A stretch of DNA of 64,000 bases from Bacillota bacterium (GCA_012838955.1 DUOH01000050.1:1-64000), one strand, 5' to 3'. Positions 47,444-56,088 are shown, counted from the stretch's first letter. The notes: generated by a model not told the origin, from the letters alone. Made by a program: numbers and translations.

Positions 47444-48151
47444 TCAACCCTCCTTTGGGGCATGAAAAATTGCTGAACCGATCCGGACAAGAGTAGCCCC
47501 TTCTTCCACTGCTACCTCATAATCATTACTCATTCCCATGGAAAGGTGACGCCATTCCGCTCCCGGCTGATACTCTCTTTTGATCTCTTGAAACAACTCA
47601 CGCAGGCCGCGAAAGACCGGGCGCGTTGCTTCCGGATCCGGAACGAAGGGGGCCATCGTCATCAAACCGCATACTTTAAGGTTACTTAACTCTATAACCT
47701 TAGCATAGAAAGGCCGAAGCTCAGCCGGGGCTAATCCATGTTTCGTCTCTTCACCCGAGACGTTGACCTGCAGGAGAATGGGCACTTCCAAGCCAAGTTC
47801 TTGCCCTCTTTTATTAATCTCCTGCGCCAAGCTCCATCTATCTACCGAATGGATCAGGTCAAACTTGCCGACGACCATACGCACTTTATTCCTTTGCAAA
47901 CTTCCGATCAGGTGCATATGGTATCTTTGATACGGAAGCTTTTCCCGTAAAGCCTCTTGCTTTTTGAGGGCATCCTGCACGCGGTTCTCCGCCAAATCCA
48001 TCTGTCCCAGCCTGAGGAGTTCTGCAATCTCGTCTACTCCTACAGTTTTTGTAACCGCCAATAACTTTATCTCTTTCGGATCGCGGCCCACTCTGGAGGC
48101 CGCCTGGTTGATTCTCTCCTGCACTGCTTGTAAGTTCTTCTCCAAATCCAT
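47444..48151 (-). CDS. YggS/YlmE-family PLP-binding protein
   Basis: This family binds pyridoxal phosphate without known catalysis and balances PLP in the cell. I start at the ATG at 48151 (MDLEKNLQAVQ), after GGGGAG; the frame is open further upstream but overlaps the preceding gene. The product is 235 residues. Visible are IKLLAVTKTV with the PLP lysine, HLIGSLQRNKV, VSGEETKHGL and LSMGMSNDYEVAVEEG with RIGSAIF. It overlaps sepF by start/stop proximity, matching the Bacillus ylmE-sepF order. Confidence 0.93.
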   Translation of the reverse strand: MDLEKNLQAVQERINQAASRVGRDPKEIKLLAVTKTVGVDEIAELLRLGQMDLAENRVQDALKKQEALREKLPYQRYHMHLIGSLQRNKVRMVVGKFDLIHSVDRWSLAQEINKRGQELGLEVPILLQVNVSGEETKHGLAPAELRPFYAKVIELSNLKVCGLMTMAPFVPDPEATRPVFRGLRELFQEIKREYQPGAEWRHLSMGMSNDYEVAVEEGATLVRIGSAIFHAPKEG

Positions 48152-48179
48152 CTTAAAAATCTCCCCTTTGCTCATCCAC

Positions 48180-49364
48180 CTAAAAACGCACTCGTTTGGT
48201 TGCGAGAGGAGTTCCTTCTGGCACCCCCTGGATAATAGCCCAATCATCGTTCTGATCAATCAGGGTTACTGGCGCCATTCCCTTGTTTTTCCGCGCCGTA
48301 GCTGTCAAAAGACGCCACCCTTCCTCTTTATGATAGTCCAAGGCGGAACACGGCACCCGAATCCCGGAGGTGGTCTTATAGATGAGGTATGATTTAAAGA
48401 CTCTTTTCTCTAAAAACTCCGGACTAAAGGTCTCATCCTCATAAATCCAGAATAAGGAAGTTTGATTGAAACTGGTTCCCATAAAGGTCAGGGTAAACTC
48501 TTTGTTTTCCAGGCAAACCCGGGATCTCTCCCCTGTTTCTGGTGTCAAGGGTTCGAGCTCTTTGGGTACTTGAAAGACCAGTCTGAGTTTTGCCCCGGTA
48601 ACGATCTTCCCAACCGGTTTCACTTCTTCCACCCGGTCCTCGGTTTTCGGAAGAAATTCCTTGCCTAAATCCTTAAATCTGCCGGAGAACAGCTTCTCGT
48701 CTTCCTGTAAAGCCTCAAAGCCGATGAATTCTCCTCCATCCAATCCGAAGACAAATACTCCCGGAACACTCGCCCTGATCACCCGGAACTGGTCCTGCCA
48801 ATCCGGGGCAATCTTAATCCTGCCCTCTTGTAACACCTCTTCTTTAAGGGAGACTAACTTTCTTCTTCTGGTCTCGGCTTGATTCAAGGTCAGCCTCATT
48901 GCTTCCCTGGCCGGGCCCGGCCCTAATTTGGGCAGATAGCGATGGTAAAAGTCAATGTCTTTATCCAATTCTGCGATTTCTTGCTGAATCGTATATAACC
49001 TGCGATCAACAGCGTGTAAAATCTTACGCCTTTCCGCATCCAATTGACTGTTGAAAGCAGGGTTAATGATCTCCGCCACCGGTTCGCCCTGTCGAATCCT
49101 GGCGCCGTTCTCCACCAGTAAATGAAGATGCCCGGAGATCGGAGGAAAGATCACTTCCTCTTCCCGAAAGACATATGTATTCATCCATTGTCCGTGCTCA
49201 ATCGTACCCCATTCCGCCACTATTGGCTGGGCAAAGATACACTCTAAGGCAAAAGTGAGGGCTTGAAATAAGATGAACAATAACAATAGGGTCCGGCACA
49301 ACCTGGGACCCAACTTCACCACATAGCCGGCGATGGAATTGGGTCTGATCACATAGCGTTTCAT
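48180..49364 (-). CDS. HlyD-like single-span membrane protein of the division cluster
   Basis: The 394-residue protein has a short cytoplasmic start, one helix (about residues 21-45) and a long extracytoplasmic part. The latter contains a biotinyl-lipoyl-like half (PPISGHLHLLVENGARIRQG), a coiled-coil stretch (about 95-180, KILHAVDRRLYTIQQEIAE), and a beta-rich C-terminal part. HlyD-like adaptors of this type often sit upstream of yggS-sepF in Firmicutes. No exporter gene adjoins, so its partner is unknown; a structural or septal role is possible. Confidence 0.85.
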   Translation of the reverse strand: MKRYVIRPNSIAGYVVKLGPRLCRTLLLLFILFQALTFALECIFAQPIVAEWGTIEHGQWMNTYVFREEEVIFPPISGHLHLLVENGARIRQGEPVAEIINPAFNSQLDAERRKILHAVDRRLYTIQQEIAELDKDIDFYHRYLPKLGPGPAREAMRLTLNQAETRRRKLVSLKEEVLQEGRIKIAPDWQDQFRVIRASVPGVFVFGLDGGEFIGFEALQEDEKLFSGRFKDLGKEFLPKTEDRVEEVKPVGKIVTGAKLRLVFQVPKELEPLTPETGERSRVCLENKEFTLTFMGTSFNQTSLFWIYEDETFSPEFLEKRVFKSYLIYKTTSGIRVPCSALDYHKEEGWRLLTATARKNKGMAPVTLIDQNDDWAIIQGVPEGTPLATKRVRF

Positions 49365-49708
49365 GCAAGGCCTCCGTAACAGAGCGGAATAAAATTAAAC
49401 CTTCCAAGGTGTTTGTCAGGCAAAAGAATCAACATCTGAATTCTCGATCAAACTTCCAATCAGAAATGTGAATCTGATCCTCTCTGAAAAGCAGCATTAA
49501 TACTAGTATAAATTCGCTAGATCTCGGATATTTCCTGCCTTAATACTTTGTAAAAGTAGCCTGTCCCGGCCTGGACGCCTACCTACCTCCCAAAACAAAA
49601 ACTGGCGCTAACAGCGCTGACAAGTACAGAAGGACAAACCGCTTAAAACCGTAGTCATGGGCTTAAAGCCTCCCGGCACAAAACACTCTGCCTCTCAGGC
49701 GATCATGC
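49365..49708. other. 344-base intergenic region between pgeF and the HlyD-like gene
   Basis: It contains a weak terminator for pgeF near 49592-49619 and, on the minus strand around 49500-49560, the leader-like stretch AAGGCAGGAAATATCC then TAGCGAATTTATACTAG, which may include the promoter of the division cluster. I support no gene here. Confidence 0.5.
49592..49619 (-). terminator. Weak terminator downstream of pgeF
   Basis: GCGCT and AGCGC pair around an AAC loop, extended by G-T wobbles. On the minus strand TTTTTGTTTT follows. The arm is short. Confidence 0.5.
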
Positions 49709-50488
49709 TTATTTTAACAAAACCAGCGACAGATGGCGCCCGGTCCGCCCTTGATCCCGTCGATAGGAAAAGAAGTCCCGGGGATGACAGGAGGTGCACA
49801 AAGTGGAGACATCAATCCGCTCAGGCAATACCCCGTGTTGAACCAGGAGTTCTTTGTTCAACTCCGGCAGGTTCAACGTAGGATACCCCTCTTGGCCCTG
49901 TTTTGTCCGGGTTAACTCTAACCAATGATACTTGGTTTGAAACTCTTCATACAGCTCCGCGGATACCGTATAACAACAGCTACCGATGGCCGGTCCGATC
50001 GCCGCCAATAACAGGTTTGGCTCCGTATCAAACTTCTCTGCCATGATCAGCAGGACTTTACGGACAATTCCGCGAAGGGTTCCCCGCCAACCGGCATGCA
50101 CTGCCGCAACTACCCGGTGGATGGGATCTACTAAGATAATGGGCACACAATCGGCATGGGTGGTCGCTACCGCTGTTCCCGGGCAGGCGGTCACCAGGGC
50201 GTCGGCCTCTGGTAGTACAGCCTCCTTATGGGCTGTGGTTGAGGAGACCCGGTGATCAACTAGGAAAACCTGGTCTCCATGTACCTGCCGGACGGTAAAG
50301 ACCCGTTCCGGTTCGACCCCGAATACGGCAAAAAAAAGCCTGCGGTTACCGGAGACTTTACCTGGATCATCCCCGCAGGAAAAACCCAAATTCAAAGCAG
50401 AATAGGCGCCGCTGCTCAGACCGGCATGTCTTGTGGAGAAACCATGATCCAACCAGGGAAGATCCAATAGAGTAGAACGGTAAACCAC
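49709..50488 (-). CDS. pgeF: PgeF/YlmD-family laccase-domain protein (purine nucleoside phosphorylase)
   Basis: This family, once called polyphenol oxidase, has multicopper-like fold but acts as a purine nucleoside phosphorylase/adenosine deaminase, and corrects muropeptide errors (PgeF). The 259-residue protein carries the metal motif VATTHADCVPI, VHAGWRGTLRG and SCCYTVS, and ends with CTSCHPRDFFSYRRDQG. The start is the GTG at 50488 with only a weak ribosome site, so it may be translated by coupling to nrdG eight bases upstream. Confidence 0.92.
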   Translation of the reverse strand: MVYRSTLLDLPWLDHGFSTRHAGLSSGAYSALNLGFSCGDDPGKVSGNRRLFFAVFGVEPERVFTVRQVHGDQVFLVDHRVSSTTAHKEAVLPEADALVTACPGTAVATTHADCVPIILVDPIHRVVAAVHAGWRGTLRGIVRKVLLIMAEKFDTEPNLLLAAIGPAIGSCCYTVSAELYEEFQTKYHWLELTRTKQGQEGYPTLNLPELNKELLVQHGVLPERIDVSTLCTSCHPRDFFSYRRDQGRTGRHLSLVLLK

Positions 50489-50495
50489 GATTCCG

Positions 50496-51080
50496 TCAAC
50501 TTCCTGTCTCGTCCAAGCGATCCTCCATTCCTCCTTCTTTCTTTCTCCAGAGCACTGGCGCTCCCCCGGCTAAAGAAGCCTGCACATCAATTAGCCGCTG
50601 ATTGCGGGATCCCCTGAACAATAAAGCCGGGTCCTTCTCCGCTTCCAGGAAAGGTCCGTCCACCAGGAGAAAGGTCTCCCGCAGGAGAGCGTTGATCTGC
50701 GGGGAATGCCACTTAATAATCTCTTCCCAGAGAAAACCAGTGTAAATCATGACGTTCCCCCCGGCTTCTCTGGTTTTTCGGGCCAAAGCGAGGGCGCCGG
50801 CGGGTTGCAGCAACGGCTCGCCCCCACTGATGGTAATACCGGAGAGTAAGGGGTTATATCGTAACATCCGCCAAACCTCTTCGACGGTTTTCTGGCTGCC
50901 TCCGTCCGGATTCCAGGTTTCAGGGTTATGACAACCCGGACACTGGTGGGGACAGCCTTGAAAGAAGACCACCCCACGCAGACCCGGACCGTCCACTACA
51001 CTTTCTCTTTCTACACCTGCTAACCGGATCAAACCTTCTTGTGGAAATTCTCCCATCACCATTGCGCTTCCGCGCTTCAC
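50496..51080 (-). CDS. nrdG: Radical-SAM activating enzyme of the NrdG class
   Basis: NrdG makes the glycyl radical on anaerobic ribonucleotide reductase using S-adenosylmethionine and a 4Fe-4S cluster. The cluster motif is CPHQCPGCHNPETW (C-x3-C-x2-C), followed by the SAM motif ITISGGEPLLQ and VMIYTGFLWEE. At about 194 residues it fits the family. Several starts are possible (GTG at 51080 touching GGAGGT, or ATGs at 51062 and 51056). No nrdD reductase gene lies nearby, so the target could be elsewhere or a different glycyl-radical enzyme. Confidence 0.88.
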   Translation of the reverse strand: MKRGSAMVMGEFPQEGLIRLAGVERESVVDGPGLRGVVFFQGCPHQCPGCHNPETWNPDGGSQKTVEEVWRMLRYNPLLSGITISGGEPLLQPAGALALARKTREAGGNVMIYTGFLWEEIIKWHSPQINALLRETFLLVDGPFLEAEKDPALLFRGSRNQRLIDVQASLAGGAPVLWRKKEGGMEDRLDETGS

Positions 51081-51169
51081 CTCCTGCCTTACGGCTGTAT
51101 TTGCAAAGTACGCAGCCCCGGCCGACCAGGCGAAGCAGTACCTTATTAATAAAAATGCTTATATCCACC

Positions 51170-51367
51170 TTACCATTGCCCAGCTATCCACCCTTCTCCG
51201 CCCGAGCCGAAGCCTGATCCTACCAGGCTCGTAAACAAATCTTCCCGCACCTGGTCGATGTGGAGGGTAAAACCAGGACAGACGTAACTTCCTGCCAATT
51301 CTCCCTTGCTTCGACGCGAGGTATTATGTAAAGTTTCCGCCTTGTGCATAATTATCTCTCTCAGCAT
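51170..51367 (-). CDS. Small hypothetical protein upstream of nrdG
   Basis: The 65-residue ORF starts at ATG five bases after GGAGA. It has a basic start, the segment ELAGSYVCPGFTLHIDQVRE and the Gly-rich end GSGFGSGGEGWIAGQW. There is one Cys and no membrane segment. It lies 89 bases before nrdG and immediately downstream of a cluster of DnaA boxes, so it could be the first gene of that operon. I do not recognise the family. Confidence 0.5.
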   Translation of the reverse strand: MLREIIMHKAETLHNTSRRSKGELAGSYVCPGFTLHIDQVREDLFTSLVGSGFGSGGEGWIAGQW

Positions 51368-51370
51368 GTT

Positions 51371-51451
51371 TTCTCCACAATTTCCACAGAGTTATCCACA
51401 GAAAAAGCCGGGATAAAAAGGTTTTTGCGGATAAAATCCACATTATCCACA
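51371..51451 (+). promoter_or_regulatory. Cluster of five co-oriented DnaA-box-like sites
   Basis: Two perfect boxes TTATCCACA (51392-51400 and 51443-51451) and three near matches, TTCTCCACA (51371-51379), ATTTCCACA (51380-51388) and AAATCCACA (51434-51442), all point the same way. Boxes 1-2 and 4-5 abut directly. The cluster lies immediately upstream of the small ORF and nrdG, where a promoter should be. DnaA-ATP control of ribonucleotide reductase genes is established in other bacteria. Confidence 0.75.
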
Positions 51452-51566
51452 AGGATAGTAGACAATAATCCTGTCAATAAATAAAACGGTTTGAAGTCGG
51501 CAAATAAAAGTTAATTCACAATCAAACCTATGTTCGTAAACTTAATTCCATGTTCTGGCACGAAAT

Positions 51567-52568
51567 TTAAGCCAATTTTAACCTGGGGTTGGCAGGTAAA
51601 TCCAGACCGGAAGGTCCACACCGGCAAAACCGGTAATAACCACAGGCGGCAATCATGGCGGCATTGTCCGTACAGAGTTCCAAAGGAGGGTAGTAGACCC
51701 GCGCCCCCCTTTCCGCGCCCAGTTCTTTAAATCTCGCCCGTAACTGTGAATTAGCCGCCACGCCCCCGGAGAGCAGCACCGTGTGCACACCCAAGCTCTC
51801 CACGGCTCTAAAAGTCCGGTCCGCCAGGACGGAGACTACATACTCTTGAAAACTGGCGGCCAGGTCGGCCTGGGGAATGGGTCGCCCCTTTTGTTTATAG
51901 GAGTTGACCAGATTCACGACGGCCGTCTTTACTCCGCTAAAACTAAAGTCATATGTATTGGCCAGAGCGTCGGTTTGCGTAAGCTGAATTACCGGATGGC
52001 CTTCCGCGGCTAACCGGTCAATGTAGGGCCCACCGGGATAGCCCAACCCCAAGACTCTGGCCACCTTGTCAAAGGCTTCTCCGGCTGCGTCATCTCTTGT
52101 TTGTCCCAAAATCTGGTACTTGGTAAACTCCGGCATGTATACTAAATTGGTATGCCCCCCGGATACCGTCAGGCAGAGCAGGGGCGGGACCAATTCCTGA
52201 TGGACGAGGAAATTGGCATAGATGTGTCCTTCAACATGGTTAACACCGATAAACGGCAGTTCTGTGGATAAGGCAATGGCTTTGGCAGCAGACAAGCCCA
52301 CCAAGAGTCCGCCGATTAAACCGGGACCATAGGTACCGGCGATCAAACCAATCTCTTTCAGCCCAACCCCGGCCTGACGCAGAGCAGTATCAATCACCTG
52401 AATGATCCCTTCCAAATGACTACGGGCTGCCAATTCGGGGACTACTCCGCCGAAAATAGCATGTTTGTCAATTTGCGAGAGAATTATGTTACTAAGAATC
52501 CTCCTCCCGTCTTCAACTACGGCCACGGATGTTTCGTCACAGGATGTCTCAATCCCCAGCACCAGCAT
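51567..52568 (-). CDS. tsaD: tRNA threonylcarbamoyltransferase TsaD
   Basis: TsaD transfers the threonylcarbamoyl group to A37 of ANN-decoding tRNAs, with TsaB and TsaE. The 333-residue ASKHA-fold protein has VLGIETSCDETSVAVVE, the metal histidines in NHVEGHIYANF, LCLTVSGGHTNLV, YPGGP and LLSGGVAANSQLR. Start ATG follows AGGAGG. It is the last gene of tsaE-tsaB-rimI-tsaD. Confidence 0.97.
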   Translation of the reverse strand: MLVLGIETSCDETSVAVVEDGRRILSNIILSQIDKHAIFGGVVPELAARSHLEGIIQVIDTALRQAGVGLKEIGLIAGTYGPGLIGGLLVGLSAAKAIALSTELPFIGVNHVEGHIYANFLVHQELVPPLLCLTVSGGHTNLVYMPEFTKYQILGQTRDDAAGEAFDKVARVLGLGYPGGPYIDRLAAEGHPVIQLTQTDALANTYDFSFSGVKTAVVNLVNSYKQKGRPIPQADLAASFQEYVVSVLADRTFRAVESLGVHTVLLSGGVAANSQLRARFKELGAERGARVYYPPLELCTDNAAMIAACGYYRFCRCGPSGLDLPANPRLKLA

Positions 52569-52584
52569 GATAACTTCCTCCTCA

Positions 52585-53025
52585 TCACAAGCCTTTCCAC
52601 ATGATCAGAGCGTCTTCATTATTATCCAGATAGTATCCTGGTCTAATCCCCGCGCCGACAAACCCTAATTTTGCATAAAGGCTCCGGGCGATCAGATTTG
52701 AGACGCGCACCTCTAAAGTCAAGCGATTAATTCCTCTGCTTCTGCTCACAGCCATCAAAGCTTTCAGCAGTAATTCGCCGATTCCTCGTCCGCGTGCCCT
52801 GGGATGCACGGCTAAATTGGTAATATGCCCTTCATCCAAGATCAACCACATCCCGATATAACCCTGCACCCTGTCTTCTTCCCGGGCCACTAGATAGACT
52901 GCGCGCTCATTCTCTAAGAGTTCATACAGGAAAGACTTCCTGGACCAGGGGGTAGGAAAAGAAGCCTCCTCGATTTCTAAGATCCCTTCCAGGTCTTCCA
53001 AGCGCATCGGTTCGACCCGCACCAT
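52585..53025 (-). CDS. rimI: Ribosomal-protein-alanine acetyltransferase RimI
   Basis: RimI is a GNAT-fold N-acetyltransferase that acetylates the N-terminus of ribosomal protein S18 and other proteins. The 146-residue protein has FPTPWSRKSFLYEL, the acetyl-CoA loop HPRARGRGIGELLLKAL, LEVRVSNLIARSLYAKLGFV and GIRPGYYLDNNEDALIM. It is co-transcribed with the tsa genes, its usual neighbours. Confidence 0.95.
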   Translation of the reverse strand: MVRVEPMRLEDLEGILEIEEASFPTPWSRKSFLYELLENERAVYLVAREEDRVQGYIGMWLILDEGHITNLAVHPRARGRGIGELLLKALMAVSRSRGINRLTLEVRVSNLIARSLYAKLGFVGAGIRPGYYLDNNEDALIMWKGL

Positions 53026-53026
53026 A

Positions 53027-53743
53027 CTATAGGCCCCCCCTCCGCTTCGCCCAAAGCACTTCAGCTTCTGTTCTTTTTAAATAAAGAGGCTGGCAGGAAT
53101 AGAGGTCGTCTTCCCCTGTCTCTTCCCAGTAAGCCAAGGCCAAACGGGCTAGAGTCGCGCCGTTGATCAAGTTCTCTTCTTCCTCGCCGAAAACCGCTTG
53201 CGCGCCCAGGAGATTCAAGATCATTTCTTGATAAGCCACAGCTCCCTCGCCCAAGAACAGAATTGGGGTGTCCTTCCTCTCTTCTCTTAGGCTAGCGCAG
53301 AATTCTTTGGCCAGCCAAGCGCCGGGCGGGAGGACTTCCGTCACAGACGTCTCCTGCCGAAAATAGAGCGCAGCGTATACTTCCTCTCTGCGTGATTCTA
53401 ACATTGGACAGATCAACCCCGGCCGGGTCGCGGCATTGGCCGCTAGCACATAGAGTGTGCTGACACTAACCAACGGCACAGACAGGGAATAAGCCATCCC
53501 CTTCGCGATAGTCATCCCCACCCGTACCCCGGTATAGGAACCGGGACCTTGCCCCACCGCAATCAAGTCGATATTCTTAGGAACCCAGCCGATCTCACGC
53601 AGGGCCTGTTGAATCAGGGAGGGAAACTTCTCGGCGCCACCCGGGCGAACTAGCATGCTTTTTTCATGAATAGTATGGGAACCATCGATAATTCCCAAGG
53701 CGCCGACGGCGGTGGCGGTGTCAATCCCTAAAACCCGCATCAT
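53027..53743 (-). CDS. tsaB: tRNA threonylcarbamoyladenosine biosynthesis protein TsaB
   Basis: TsaB is the inactive ASKHA paralogue that dimerises with TsaD. The 238-residue protein has VLGIDTATAVGALGIID and IAVGQGPGSYTGVRVGMTIAKG, and an IDSRR-like segment (MLESRREEVYAALY). It overlaps tsaE by 23 bases and abuts rimI, so all four are translated as a unit. Confidence 0.96.
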   Translation of the reverse strand: MMRVLGIDTATAVGALGIIDGSHTIHEKSMLVRPGGAEKFPSLIQQALREIGWVPKNIDLIAVGQGPGSYTGVRVGMTIAKGMAYSLSVPLVSVSTLYVLAANAATRPGLICPMLESRREEVYAALYFRQETSVTEVLPPGAWLAKEFCASLREERKDTPILFLGEGAVAYQEMILNLLGAQAVFGEEEENLINGATLARLALAYWEETGEDDLYSCQPLYLKRTEAEVLWAKRRGGL

Positions 53744-54224
53744 TAACCAACTCCTTAATCAAGTCGATATACTCTTCGCCCTGCGGCTTTAAGATCAGCG
53801 TCCGCTCAAAATCCCCTGCGCCGCGCTGAAAAAACACTTCCAAACGGTGCGGGGAAAGAATGTTCTGCGCATACTCCCCCCACTCCACTATGATTACGGC
53901 CGCTTCCGCTTCCATCTCCTCCAAAGCCAGAGCCTGAACTTCAGCTGGGGAGTTCAGTCTATAAAGATCAAGATGGTAGATGGGGATCGGCCCTTCGTAC
54001 TTATGTACCAAGGCAAAAGTCGGACTGGTGGCCTGATCTTCCGCTTGCAGGCCAACGGTGATGCCTTGGGTAAAGAGGGTCTTGCCACTGCCCAGATCAC
54101 CCCATAAAAAAAGGAGCGCACCGGAGTGAAGGCGCCTGCCCAGCCTGGCCCCTAACTCTTCAGTCTCCTTTGGATGCTCTGTCACAAAAACCCCTGAACC
54201 GTCCGGAAGTAATTCCCCTTTCAC
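53721..54224 (-). CDS. tsaE: tRNA threonylcarbamoyladenosine biosynthesis ATPase TsaE
   Basis: TsaE is the P-loop ATPase that drives turnover of the TsaBD complex. The 167-residue protein starts at GTG after GAGGTGA and has WGDLGSGKTLFTQGI (Walker A), TSPTFALVHKYEG and YHLDLYRL, then IVEWGEYAQNIL. It begins the tsaE-tsaB-rimI-tsaD operon. Confidence 0.96.
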   Translation of the reverse strand: MKGELLPDGSGVFVTEHPKETEELGARLGRRLHSGALLFLWGDLGSGKTLFTQGITVGLQAEDQATSPTFALVHKYEGPIPIYHLDLYRLNSPAEVQALALEEMEAEAAVIIVEWGEYAQNILSPHRLEVFFQRGAGDFERTLILKPQGEEYIDLIKELVNDAGFRD

Positions 54225-54360
54225 AATATCACCTCAAATAAAGACTGCATCAATAAACTCTGCTTTTTACTTTGAATCAAGATTAGCATAACCCCGACAA
54301 GGCGTCAAGAGAAGCGGAAAGCCCCTCTTTTCTTTGCCGGAGCGCGGGTCTCTGGTTTGC

Positions 54361-55155
54361 TTATCCGTTTATTGCTTCAATCCCCATGGGTCCCAATTCT
54401 ATCTTTTGAGTAGGCGGGCTTTTATCGATTAACCAGGAGCTACTGGCGACAAATTCACGAAAGATCAAATCTGTAGTCGACTGTTTGAGCCGCTCCGGAT
54501 GCCATTGCACGCCAAGGATGAACCCTTCTCCCGCTTCACGGGTACGCGCTTCCACCGCTTCAATTACACCGTCTTCGGAACGGGCCGCTACTGTTAATTG
54601 GGGAGCAACCTCCTTCACCGCCTGGTGATGAAGGGAATTACACCAAACCCGATCTTTCCTTAAAAGGGAGAAGAGACGGCTTCCCTTCTCAATTAACACC
54701 TGATGGGAGAGGCATTCGGCCGGTATGTCCTGCATATGATTGAAAGCCTTCGGTAAAGCCGAAGAGATGTCTTGATATAGATTACCGCCTAAAGCTATAT
54801 TCAGGATCTGAATTCCCCGACAAATTCCGAGAATGGGCATTCTCTCCAGCCATGCCGTTCTGCATAGAAAAATTTCCCATTCATCCCGTTCCCGGTCTAC
54901 CCGGCCTAATTTCTCATGAGGCTGCTCATTGAAGAGCGCCGGATCCACATCACCCCCTCCGCTAAGGAGTAAACCATGACATAGCGTTCTCAACGACCAT
55001 GTTTCCTGCTGAACCAGATCCAATAATGGGGGAAGGATAATCGGAATTCCTCCGCCTCTCTCGACGGCGGATATATATGGTTTGGCCAGGACATACTCAC
55101 TCTGAACTTCCCCCTTCACCGTACTGGAACAAGTAATCCCGATGATTGGTCGCAA
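54361..55155 (-). CDS. Gamma-glutamyl-gamma-aminobutyrate hydrolase-like (peptidase C26)
   Basis: Class I glutamine-amidotransferase-fold hydrolases of this type cleave gamma-glutamyl amides such as gamma-glutamyl-GABA. The 264-residue protein starts at TTG after a G-rich site. The nucleophile elbow is LGICRGIQILNIALGG with the catalytic Cys, and the His-Glu pair is in GVQWHPE. GGGDVDPALFNEQPH is the family signature. The true substrate is unknown. It stands apart from the tsa operon by 136 bases. Confidence 0.88.
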   Translation of the reverse strand: MRPIIGITCSSTVKGEVQSEYVLAKPYISAVERGGGIPIILPPLLDLVQQETWSLRTLCHGLLLSGGGDVDPALFNEQPHEKLGRVDRERDEWEIFLCRTAWLERMPILGICRGIQILNIALGGNLYQDISSALPKAFNHMQDIPAECLSHQVLIEKGSRLFSLLRKDRVWCNSLHHQAVKEVAPQLTVAARSEDGVIEAVEARTREAGEGFILGVQWHPERLKQSTTDLIFREFVASSSWLIDKSPPTQKIELGPMGIEAING

Positions 55156-55225
55156 ATATTTCCACCCCCACTCTAAAGCTATATGGCCATAAATATTTTA
55201 TTTACAGCTTCAGGGGTTTGGTGAC

Positions 55226-55846
55226 TCAAATCTCGTTGGAAGCAGGGGACAACTTAGTAGCTTTAAAGACCCGGTATCCGCTTTTGATCTCCTTAGTCTC
55301 CACTGAGCCGATGATCCGGGCCAAGGCTTGCGCATACGATTTCGCCCCTTGGCTGGTTCTAATTACCACCCACAATGCTCCGCCAGGTGTGAGGCGTTCC
55401 GCAGCCTGGTGAAACAGGCGCAAAACTGTTTTCTTCCCGGCCCGCAGGGGTGGGTTGGTGACGATCAGATCAAAGTTCTTCTGTGGCCAGGGGACGAAGT
55501 CCTCACCTTCTTCAATCCTGACGTTCTTAATTTTGTTGAGATCCCGGTTTATCCTAGCGAGTTCAATCGCCCGCCGGTTTGGATCATTCATATACACGAT
55601 CGTTTCCCGAAGTTCAGCTGCGATGACCAGGCCGATGACACCGTAACCGCACCCCAAATCCAGTGGGGCTTTACAGGCGGTCAACTCCAAACAGTCGATT
55701 AAGATCTTGGAACCGGGATCAATATGCGCTCTGGAAAAGACCCCGGCATCTGTCTGAAAAGTAAACTCTCTTCCCCGTAAAACAGTTGTAAATTGATGCG
55801 GGCGATGCCGGGAAGTGGGCTCCGTAGAATAATAATACTCCGCCAT
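55226..55846 (-). CDS. RsmC-like class I methyltransferase
   Basis: The 206-residue protein resembles the catalytic half of 16S rRNA G1207 methyltransferase RsmC. Motif I is LDLGCGYGVIGLV, and the nucleic-acid N-methylation motif is DLIVTNPPLRAGKKTV. Start ATG follows AAGGAG. Firmicute homologues of this length usually sit near ribosomal or RNA polymerase genes; here it stands alone. RNA base methylation is likely; the site is inference. Confidence 0.9.
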   Translation of the reverse strand: MAEYYYSTEPTSRHRPHQFTTVLRGREFTFQTDAGVFSRAHIDPGSKILIDCLELTACKAPLDLGCGYGVIGLVIAAELRETIVYMNDPNRRAIELARINRDLNKIKNVRIEEGEDFVPWPQKNFDLIVTNPPLRAGKKTVLRLFHQAAERLTPGGALWVVIRTSQGAKSYAQALARIIGSVETKEIKSGYRVFKATKLSPASNEI

Positions 55847-56035
55847 ATCTTAACTCCTTATTTCAACATGGAAAGGTTACCTTCAGTATCCGTCTATGAG
55901 AAAAAAACATACATCGCGTTTGAACCGCGATTATCAGACCAACAAGATTATATACTCCGCAAGCGGGTAAGAGGCTACCCTGGCCCCATAACGGACTTTC
56001 ACCGCCAAGTCCCGCGTCAAGGATGTGCCCCAAGT

Positions 56036-56068
56036 AAAAAAATAAATGGCTGCAGGCCATTTATTTTT
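56036..56068 (-). terminator. Bidirectional terminator
   Basis: AAAAATAAATGGC and GCCATTTATTTTT form a 13-bp stem around TGCAG, with A/T-runs on both sides. On the minus strand it ends the membrane-protein gene that stops at 56089. The other 190 bases of this gap (55847-56035) show no gene. Confidence 0.85.
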
Positions 56069-56088
56069 CGGTCAAGTCAGGCTTTCTT

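Noticed and set aside
51371-51451. Chromosome origin of replication
   Set aside because: DnaA boxes are present, but there is no dnaA, dnaN, recF, rpmH or mnmG nearby and no AT-rich unwinding region comparable to oriC; a regulatory or titration site is more likely.
55847-56035. Structured RNA or tRNA upstream of the RsmC-like gene
   Set aside because: Only weak local pairing; no conserved RNA signature recognised.
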